Assembly: GCA_035604195.1 (NCBI GenBank)
Contig: DATNIY010000102.1
Coordinates: 8,856-72,855 of the forward strand
DNA: 64,000 bases
Direction: 5' to 3'
Origin: DATJLY01 sp035604195
GTDB lineage: Bacteria > Pseudomonadota > Alphaproteobacteria > ATCC43930 > CGMCC-115725
Shown: positions 58,026 through 64,000 of the stretch, in pieces
Layout: each line of letters opens with the position of its first letter
How positions within the stretch are numbered: position 1 is the first letter of the stretch
Made by a program: the position numbers and the translations under genes
The notes under the pieces: generated by a model
Told to the model about the DNA's origin: nothing
Databases searched by the model: none
What the model saw: only the letters and a program-made list of their open reading frames with translations

Positions 58026-59519
58026 CTAGGCCAGATAGCGGGCGCGCAGATGGCGCTCGTAGATGGCGCTGTCGAGCGCGCCGCCGGTCGCCTGCGCGAT
58101 GATCTCGGCTGTGGAGAAGCGCGAGCCCTTGTCATGCACGTTGCGCGCGAGCCAGGCGAAGAGCGGTGTGAAATCGCCACGGGCGATGCCGGGCTCGATC
58201 GCTGGGTCGGCGCGCTTGGCGGCGGCGAAGAGCTGCGCCGCGGTCATCGCGCCGAGCGTGTAGGTCGGGAAATAGGCCCAGGCGCCATCGTACCAGTGCT
58301 GATCCTGCAGGCAACCGCGGCGGTCGTCGGGTGGGGTGATGCCCAACAGGCTCTTCATGCCGTCGTTCCATGCTCCCGGCAGGTCTTCGAGCGTGAGATC
58401 GCCGGCGAGCATCGCGCGCTCCAGCCGATAACGCAGGATGATGTGCGCGGGATAGGTCACTTCGTCGGCGTCGACGCGGATGAAGCTGCGCTCGACCCAA
58501 ATGTTGAGACGGTAGAGATTGTCTGGTTCCCACGCCGCGCCCGCGGCGCCGAAGATCTCGCGCAGGATGGGTCCCGCGAATTCGAGGAAGGCGCGCGAGC
58601 GGCAGACCTGCATCTCCACCAGCAGCGACTGGCTCTCATGCAGGCTCATGCCGCGGGCCGATCCCACCGGCTGGCGTCGCCACGCAGCGGGCAGGCCGCG
58701 CTCGTAGAGCGCGTGCCCGGTCTCGTGCAGCACGCCCATGAGGGCGCGCCCGAAATCCGCCTCGTCGTAGCGCGTGGTGATGCGCACGTCGTCGGCCGTG
58801 CCGCCGCAGAAGGGATGGAGGCTGACATCGAGCCGGCCATGCGCGAAATCGAAACCCAGGCGCTCCATCAGAGCGAGGCCGGCCTGGCGCTGTGCGGCGA
58901 CCGGAAACGGCCCTTGCGGACGCAGCGGCGGCGGGCGTCGGCTCTGCCGCGCCAGCGCCTCTTCGGTGAGGCCGGGCAGAATCGCCGCCAGACGGTCGAA
59001 CAGCCCATCGATGGCGGCGACGCTGCCATCGGGCTCGTATTCGTCGAGCAGCGCTTCATAGGGGCTCTTGCCGAGCCGCGCCGCCTTCGCCGCCGCCACG
59101 TCGCGCACCAGGCCCAAGAGATGGCGTAAGGACGGCAGGACCGCGGCGAAGTCGCTCGCCGGCCGCGCCCGGCGCCAGACCATCTCGCAGGCGAGGCAAG
59201 CCTTGGAATGAGCCTCGACGAGAGCGGCGGGCACCGCCGTCGCATGCAGCCAGTCGCGCCGCATCTCCCGCAGATTGGCCTGCTGCCACGGGTCGAGGCC
59301 GCCCGCCTGCTCGGCCGCCGCAAAGCGGTCGGGCAGCGCCGGATCGCTCAAGAGCTCGTGGCAGACGACACGCAGAGTGGCGAGCTGCTCCGCCCTGGCA
59401 TCGGCGCCGCCTTCGGGCATCATCGTCGAGCTGTCCCAATGCAGGACCGCGGCCGCTTCCTGCAAGGCGCCCAGGCGGCGGAAGCGGGCCTCGAGAAACG
59501 AATAGGGGCTCGCCGTCAC
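58026..59519 (-). CDS. M32 metallocarboxypeptidase
   Basis: A 497-residue carboxypeptidase Taq (M32) family enzyme, cytoplasmic, removing C-terminal residues. The zinc site is HETGH (His265, Glu266, His269), with a further Glu in SLHESQSLLVE. The other family blocks are HPF in the middle and the ARVE-like ERSFIRVDADEVTYPAH. The length is normal. It starts at a GTG overlapping the surf1 stop by 3 nt; the longer in-frame reading upstream is surf1 antisense-frame sequence. It lies at the end of the oxidase operon and is probably co-transcribed. Confidence 0.95.
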   Translation of the reverse strand: MTASPYSFLEARFRRLGALQEAAAVLHWDSSTMMPEGGADARAEQLATLRVVCHELLSDPALPDRFAAAEQAGGLDPWQQANLREMRRDWLHATAVPAALVEAHSKACLACEMVWRRARPASDFAAVLPSLRHLLGLVRDVAAAKAARLGKSPYEALLDEYEPDGSVAAIDGLFDRLAAILPGLTEEALARQSRRPPPLRPQGPFPVAAQRQAGLALMERLGFDFAHGRLDVSLHPFCGGTADDVRITTRYDEADFGRALMGVLHETGHALYERGLPAAWRRQPVGSARGMSLHESQSLLVEMQVCRSRAFLEFAGPILREIFGAAGAAWEPDNLYRLNIWVERSFIRVDADEVTYPAHIILRYRLERAMLAGDLTLEDLPGAWNDGMKSLLGITPPDDRRGCLQDQHWYDGAWAYFPTYTLGAMTAAQLFAAAKRADPAIEPGIARGDFTPLFAWLARNVHDKGSRFSTAEIIAQATGGALDSAIYERHLRARYLA

Positions 59520-60235
59520 TTGTGATCTCCCACACGCCGGTGGCGCAGCACCAGGAGGATGTAGAACACCAAGAGCGTCCCTGCCAGGCCGTACCAGGTA
59601 AGCGCATACTGCAAATGATCGTTCGGCAGGGCGATGGGCGTCTGGCCGCCTTGCGGATAGCCGCCGGGATTGGGCGTCGCGTCGGCGTCGATGAGGAACG
59701 GCAGCATTGCGCCGATTCCGGCCGCCGCCGCCATGGAAGGCAGGTCGATCCAATACCATTCGTTCCGGTCCGGCCGGTTATCGGGCACGAACCAACTCGA
59801 TTTGCCCGCGGGCGGCAGGCGCAAAAGGCCGGTCACCGTGACCTCGCCTTCGGGTTCCCCGGCGGCGCGGCTCGCCGGCGCCTTGCGCTCGCTCGGCACG
59901 AAGCCGCGATCGACCAGCACGGCCGCGCCGTCGGCCGGCAGGAGCGGCGTCAGCACCTGGAACCCGGCATCGCCGCGCTCATTGATGGCGGCGAGATAGA
60001 GCTCGCGGTCGTTGCGAAAGCGGCCGGTGACGCGCACCGGGTGGAATTCGAGCGCCCGCGCGGCGGCGAGGCTCGTCGGCAGCGTCACGGGCGGCGCCGC
60101 AAGGGCCGCCTGGCGCTGCGCGATCAGCCTTTCCTTCCAATGCAGCCGCTGCACCTGCCAGGTGCCGAGTCCGCTGAGCAGGGCGAGACCGAATAGGGTG
60201 AAGAGCGTCGGCGCGACGAGAGATTTGCGGGACAT
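59516..60235 (-). CDS. surf1: SURF1-family cytochrome oxidase assembly protein
   Basis: A 239-residue membrane protein with one transmembrane helix near each end, the SURF1/Shy1 topology. Conserved features are GLGTWQVQRLHWKE near the N-terminus, a central VLVDRGFVP, and LQYALTWYGLAG before the second helix. It helps insert heme a into subunit I of aa3 oxidase, fitting its place behind ctaE and DUF983. The M32 gene follows with an overlap. Confidence 0.95.
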   Translation of the reverse strand: MSRKSLVAPTLFTLFGLALLSGLGTWQVQRLHWKERLIAQRQAALAAPPVTLPTSLAAARALEFHPVRVTGRFRNDRELYLAAINERGDAGFQVLTPLLPADGAAVLVDRGFVPSERKAPASRAAGEPEGEVTVTGLLRLPPAGKSSWFVPDNRPDRNEWYWIDLPSMAAAAGIGAMLPFLIDADATPNPGGYPQGGQTPIALPNDHLQYALTWYGLAGTLLVFYILLVLRHRRVGDHK

Positions 60236-60244
60236 CCGCCGCGC

Positions 60245-60631
60245 TCAGGCGGCGGGGCCGCCGAGCGCGCGGTGGCGGTATTGCAGCGCGATCAATCCCG
60301 CCTTGAACGGCCGCAGCAGGAGAATGGCGCCGCCGAACACCACCGGCGTCCACACCACGACGTGAACCCAAAGCGGCGGCGCGAAGATGGATTCGAGCAG
60401 AATGGCGCCCAGGACGACGATGGCGCCCAAGATAAGGACGACGAAGACCGCCGGCCCGTCGCCCGCATCTTGCGCCTTGAGATCGAGTCCGCAGTGGCCG
60501 CAGCGCGGCGCCACCGACAGCAGCCCGTCATAGAGCCGGCCCTCGCCGCAACGGGGGCAGCGGCACAACAGCGCCGCGCGCAAAAATGACGTGCCGCCCT
60601 CGGGCGCCAGCGCCAACGACCTACTCGCCAT
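60245..60631 (-). CDS. DUF983 zinc-ribbon membrane protein
   Basis: A 128-residue protein with an N-terminal four-cysteine zinc ribbon (Cys25, Cys28, Cys44, Cys47) and two transmembrane helices. DUF983 proteins are encoded next to ctaE and surf1 in Alphaproteobacteria; their function is unknown, and an assembly role is inferred. The ATG at 60631 lies 11 nt inside the end of ctaE. It ends 9 nt before surf1. Confidence 0.9.
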   Translation of the reverse strand: MASRSLALAPEGGTSFLRAALLCRCPRCGEGRLYDGLLSVAPRCGHCGLDLKAQDAGDGPAVFVVLILGAIVVLGAILLESIFAPPLWVHVVVWTPVVFGGAILLLRPFKAGLIALQYRHRALGGPAA

Positions 60632-61445
60632 AGACGGCGCCAAAGCCGCCCCACCAATAGACGCAGACGAACAGGAACAGCCAGACCACATCGACGAAAT
60701 GCCAGTACCACGCCGCCGCCTCGAAGCCGAAATGGTGATCGGGCTTGAAATGCCCGGCAATGGCCCGCGCCAGACAGACCGTGAGGAAGCAAGTGCCGAT
60801 GATGACGTGGAAGCCGTGGAACCCCGTCGCCATGAAGAAGGTCGAGGGATAGATGCCTTGCGTGAAGCCGAAGGCGGCGTGGGTGTATTCATAGGCTTGC
60901 AGCGAGGTGAAGGTGATGCCGAGGACGACGGTGATGGCGAGGCCGCGGATGAGGTTCTTGCGGTCGCCTTCGATGAGCGCGTGATGCGCCCAGGTCACGG
61001 TCGTGCCCGACAGCAGCAGCACCAGCGTGTTGAGGAAGGGGATCTCCCAGGGATTGAAGGGATGCATGCCCTTGGGCGGCCACACCCCGCCCACCGGAAA
61101 CAGCGCCGAGCTGAAGAAGGCCCAGAAAAAGGCGGCGAAGAACATCACCTCCGAGGCGATGAACAGCGCCATGCCGAAGCGCAGCCCGATTTGCACCACG
61201 GGCGTGTGATAGCCTTCGTATTCGCCCTCGCGGATGACGTCACGCCACCACACCCACATGGTGATGAGAATGCCGACGAAGCCCAGGATCATCAGCCACG
61301 GGCCGCCGTCATGCATGAAGATGACGCCGCCGCCCGTGGCGAAGCCGGCCGCGATCGCGCCGACGATCGGCCAAGGGCTGGGATCGACGAGATGGTAGGG
61401 GTGCTTGTGTCCGCCGTGGCTCGTGGTCTCGTGGCTCGTCGTCAT
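60621..61445 (-). CDS. ctaE: Cytochrome c oxidase subunit III
   Basis: A 274-residue, seven-helix subunit of the aa3-type oxidase. It has the opening HPYHLVDPSPWPI, the GLRFGMALFIASEVMFFAAFFWAFF helix with its conserved Glu, and HFGFEAAAWYWHFVDVVWLFLF near the C-terminus. It stabilises subunit I and the proton uptake path. It lies 37 nt after coxF, where ctaG would normally be, and overlaps the DUF983 gene by 11 nt. Confidence 0.98.
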   Translation of the reverse strand: MTTSHETTSHGGHKHPYHLVDPSPWPIVGAIAAGFATGGGVIFMHDGGPWLMILGFVGILITMWVWWRDVIREGEYEGYHTPVVQIGLRFGMALFIASEVMFFAAFFWAFFSSALFPVGGVWPPKGMHPFNPWEIPFLNTLVLLLSGTTVTWAHHALIEGDRKNLIRGLAITVVLGITFTSLQAYEYTHAAFGFTQGIYPSTFFMATGFHGFHVIIGTCFLTVCLARAIAGHFKPDHHFGFEAAAWYWHFVDVVWLFLFVCVYWWGGFGAVYGE

Positions 61446-61482
61446 GCTGTGCTCTCTACCGGAAAGTTCTGCCGTCGCGGGT

Positions 61483-61614
61483 TCAGTGATGGGCGCCCAT
61501 GCGCACCAGTGTGAGAACGTAGAAGAGCGCCACCAGCGCCAAGAGCACGCCGAGAAGCGCCAGGTTCTTCGCCCGTTGTCGCCGCTGCCGCTCGTTCAAA
61601 CGCGCCGCCCGCAT
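61483..61614 (-). CDS. coxF: CoxF-like small oxidase operon protein
   Basis: A 43-residue protein with a basic N-terminus (RLNERQRRQRAKN) and one transmembrane helix ending FYVLTLVRMGAHH. This is the pattern of the small CoxF-type membrane protein encoded between ctaB and ctaG in many Alphaproteobacteria. The start at 61614 lies 2 nt after the ctaB stop. Function is unknown beyond its oxidase context. The size makes it easy to miss, but length, helix, charge pattern and position all agree. Confidence 0.82.
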   Translation of the reverse strand: MRAARLNERQRRQRAKNLALLGVLLALVALFYVLTLVRMGAHH

Positions 61615-61616
61615 CG

Positions 61617-62537
61617 TCAACTCGAAACGCGATCCACGACCATCATCGCGAAGAGCAAGGAGAGGTAGAGGATCGAAAATCCGAACATCTGCCGCGCGCT
61701 GCGCTCGCTCCGGTCACGCAGCACGCGCAGCGCCGCCGCGGTGAACAGCGCCGAAAGCATGAGCGCGGCGCCGCCATAGATCCAGCCGGTGACGCCCAAC
61801 ACCGTCGGGGCCAGCGCTATGGGCCACAGGATCAGCGTGTAGATGAGCATCTGCCGCCGAGTCTCTTCCGGCCCTGCGACCACCGGCAGCATCGGCACGC
61901 CCGCCTTGGCGTAGTCGCCGGCGCGACAGAGCGCCAGCGCCCAGAAATGCGGCGGCGTCCAGAAGAAGATGAGACCGAAAAGCGCCAGCGCCGGCAGGCC
62001 GACATCGCCGGTCGCCGCCGCCCAGCCGATGAGCGGCGGAAACGCGCCGGCCGCGCCGCCGATGACGATGTTCTGCGGCGTTCGGCGCTTGAGCCAGATG
62101 GTATAGACGAAGATGTAGAAGGCGATGGTGAGCGCCAGGAGCGCCGCCGCCGTCCAGTTGAGCGCGAGGCCCATCAGCAGCACCGAGCCGCCGGCCAGCA
62201 CGCAGCCGAAGCCCAGCGCGTCGCCCGGCGCCATGCGGCGGTCGGGCAAGGGCCGGCCGCGCGTGCGCGCCATCAACGCGTCGATGTCGCGCTCGTACCA
62301 CATGTTCAAGGCGCCCGCCGCGCCCGCGGCCACGGCGATGCACAGCACCGCCACCGCGGCCAGCACGGGATGCAGGTGCCCCGGCGCGAGATAGAGCCCG
62401 ACGAAGCCGGTGAAGACCACGAGCGACATCACGCGCGGCTTCAACAGCGTGACATAGTCGCCGAGGCCCGGGCCGTCGAGCGAAACGGCGGCGCGAGGCG
62501 GGGCGGCGGAGAGACCGGCCACGGGCATGCCGCTCAA
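61617..62537 (-). CDS. ctaB: Protoheme IX farnesyltransferase (heme O synthase)
   Basis: A 306-residue UbiA-superfamily prenyltransferase with about nine membrane helices. The two metal/diphosphate motifs are NMWYERDIDALMARTRGRPL and, further on, FWTPPHFWALAL. It farnesylates heme B to heme O, the precursor of heme A for this oxidase. The start is given at a TTG overlapping the ctaD stop by 4 nt; an ATG at 62528 is the alternative. The operon encodes no heme A synthase (ctaA). Confidence 0.96.
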   Translation of the reverse strand: MSGMPVAGLSAAPPRAAVSLDGPGLGDYVTLLKPRVMSLVVFTGFVGLYLAPGHLHPVLAAVAVLCIAVAAGAAGALNMWYERDIDALMARTRGRPLPDRRMAPGDALGFGCVLAGGSVLLMGLALNWTAAALLALTIAFYIFVYTIWLKRRTPQNIVIGGAAGAFPPLIGWAAATGDVGLPALALFGLIFFWTPPHFWALALCRAGDYAKAGVPMLPVVAGPEETRRQMLIYTLILWPIALAPTVLGVTGWIYGGAALMLSALFTAAALRVLRDRSERSARQMFGFSILYLSLLFAMMVVDRVSS

Positions 62538-64000
62538 TGCGCAGCTTCGGGCGCGATGTGCGGAAGCTCCTCATAGGAGTGGAAAGGCGGCGGCGAGCTC
62601 ACCGTCCATTCGAGCGTCGTCGCTCCCGGGCCCCAGTAATTGGCGCCGACGCGCTTTCCCGCGAAGAGCGTGTGGAAGATGATGAAGACGAAGAACAGCG
62701 TCGCGCCGAAGGAGATGTAGGAGCCGATCGACGACACCATGTTCCAGCCGGCATAGGCGTCGGGATAATCGCTGATGCGCCGCGGCATGCCGGCCAAGCC
62801 CAGGAAGTGCATGGGGAAGAAGGTGAGGTTGACGCCGATGAAGGTGAGCCAGAAATGGATGCGGCCGAAGGTCTCGTTGTATTGCCGCCCGCTCATCTTG
62901 CCGATCCAGTAGTAGAAGCCGGCGAAGAGGCCGAACACGGCGCCCAGCGACAGCACGTAGTGGAAGTGGGCGACGACGTAATAGGTGTTGTGTACCGCCA
63001 TGTCGACGCCGGCGTTCGCCAGCACCACGCCGGTGACGCCGCCAATGGTGAAGAGGAAGAGCAGGCCGATCGCCCACAGCATCGGCGTCTTGAATTCGAT
63101 CGAGCCCTCCCACATCGTCGCGATCCAGGAGAAGATCTTGATGCCGGTCGGCACGGCGATGACCATCGTCGCCGCGGTGAAATAGGCGCGCGTGTCGACG
63201 CTGATGCCGGTGGTGAACATGTGGTGCGCCCAGACGACGAAGCCGATGACGCCGATCGCCACCATCGCATAGGCCATGCCGAGATAGCCGAACACCGGCT
63301 TCCTCGAGAAGGTCGAGACGATCTGGCTGACCATGCCGAAGCCCGGCAGGATGAGAATGTAGACCTCCGGATGGCCGAAGAACCAGAACAGATGCTGGAA
63401 CAGGAGCGGGTCGCCGCCGCCATGCGGATCGAAGAAGGTGGTGCCGAAATTCCGGTCGGTGAGCAGCATGGTGATGGCGCCGGCCAGCACCGGCAGCGCC
63501 AACAGCAAGAGGAATACCGTCACCAGCTGCGACCATACGAACAGCGGCATTTTGTGCATGGTCATGCCGGGCGCGCGCATGTTGAAGATGGTGGTGATGA
63601 AGTTGATGGCGCCGAGGATCGACGAAGCGCCGGCGAGATGCAGCGACAGGATGGCGAAATCCATCGCCGGGCCGGGATGGCCGGAGGTCGACAAAGGTGC
63701 ATAGATCGTCCATCCGGTTCCGGCGCCCAGCGTGCCGGGTTCGCCCTCGACGAACATCGAGATCAATAGCAGGGCGAAAGACCCCGGCAACAGCCAGAAC
63801 GAAATGTTGTTCATGCGCGGGAATGCCATGTCCGGCGCGCCGATCATGAGCGGGACCATCCAATTGCCGAAGCCGCCGATCATCGCCGGCATGACCATGA
63901 AGAAGATCATGATCAGACCGTGCGCGGTGACGAACACGTCGTAGGTGTGCGTCTCATGGAAGATCTGCAGGCCCGGATACATCAGCTCGGCCCGGATCGC
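62534..64000 (-). CDS. ctaD: Cytochrome c oxidase subunit I, 5' truncated by window edge
   Basis: The catalytic subunit of aa3-type oxidase, 488 residues visible and open at the window end, so about the first 60 residues are missing. Visible ligands are the heme a His in TAHGLIMIFF, the CuB His and cross-linked Tyr in GHPEVYILILPG, the paired His in VWAHHMFTTG, and the heme a3/a His in HFHYVLSLG. The Glu of HPEVY marks an A1-type D-channel oxidase. ctaB follows with a 4-nt overlap. ctaC would be expected just outside. Confidence 0.98.
   Translation of the reverse strand, partial: AIRAELMYPGLQIFHETHTYDVFVTAHGLIMIFFMVMPAMIGGFGNWMVPLMIGAPDMAFPRMNNISFWLLPGSFALLLISMFVEGEPGTLGAGTGWTIYAPLSTSGHPGPAMDFAILSLHLAGASSILGAINFITTIFNMRAPGMTMHKMPLFVWSQLVTVFLLLLALPVLAGAITMLLTDRNFGTTFFDPHGGGDPLLFQHLFWFFGHPEVYILILPGFGMVSQIVSTFSRKPVFGYLGMAYAMVAIGVIGFVVWAHHMFTTGISVDTRAYFTAATMVIAVPTGIKIFSWIATMWEGSIEFKTPMLWAIGLLFLFTIGGVTGVVLANAGVDMAVHNTYYVVAHFHYVLSLGAVFGLFAGFYYWIGKMSGRQYNETFGRIHFWLTFIGVNLTFFPMHFLGLAGMPRRISDYPDAYAGWNMVSSIGSYISFGATLFFVFIIFHTLFAGKRVGANYWGPGATTLEWTVSSPPPFHSYEELPHIAPEAAH

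Overview
The window is high-GC, gene-dense DNA from the chromosome of an alphaproteobacterium, most likely a Rhodospirillales-type lineage. The markers are a DUF3035/BamF-type lipoprotein, an aa3 cytochrome oxidase operon with CoxF, DUF983 and SURF1 genes, a Kdo/lipid A cluster of msbA, a DUF374 acyltransferase, waaA, lpxK and a LpxL-type gene, and many GTG or TTG starts coupled by 4-nt overlaps. Assignment below class level is inference. I saw no rRNA, tRNA, CRISPR array, transposase or phage gene.

Layout. 1-6.6 kb: the end of an FMN alpha-hydroxy-acid oxidase, a D-threonine-aldolase-like PLP enzyme, a RidA-family protein, a tandem universal stress protein, a degenerate PAS-GAF-GGDEF protein, an OmpA-type lipoprotein and a small secreted protein. 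6.6-12.8 kb: hisI, a complete branched-chain-amino-acid-type ABC transporter (two ATPases, binding protein, two permeases) and a Rieske oxygenase. 13-26.7 kb: a housekeeping run of MaoC hydratase, ribF, ileS, lspA, DUF3035 lipoprotein, two M16 proteases and mutL. Between ribF and ileS lies a cobalamin riboswitch followed by a TonB-dependent receptor and a NiCoT Ni/Co permease, an apparent B12-repressed cobalt-uptake unit. 26.8-34.4 kb: rsmD, an RluB-type pseudouridine synthase, a glutamine-amidotransferase hydrolase, a glycosyltransferase, tadA, a DJ-1/PfpI protein, purD and xseA, with three copies of a dyad-symmetric intergenic repeat. 34.4-40.2 kb: the lipid A/Kdo cluster on the minus strand.

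40.3-41.9 kb is an AT-richer patch unlike its surroundings. It carries a Fic AMP-transferase-family gene with an internal inhibitory motif and a C-terminal winged helix, a well-formed promoter overlapped by a palindromic operator candidate, and a small convergent winged-helix-like ORF. 42-54.6 kb: lipid kinase, pmbA, ubiD, a methyltransferase and a lipoprotein, thrB-rnhA, a peroxiredoxin, a DsbD-type protein, YqgE/AlgH, a MetE-like enzyme and an orphan NMT1-type binding protein. 54.6-64 kb, minus strand: the cytochrome c oxidase operon (ctaD-ctaB-coxF-ctaE-DUF983-surf1) running into an M32 carboxypeptidase, thrC, an M16 processing protease and a GNAT acetyltransferase. The usual ctaG (Cox11) gene is absent between coxF and ctaE.

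The items most worth a second look are the riboswitch-controlled cobalt module inserted in the ribF-ileS neighbourhood, the Fic cassette with its own operator, a stretch of atypical codon use inside the IleRS editing domain, the missing ctaG, and the dyad repeats at two convergent gene junctions.
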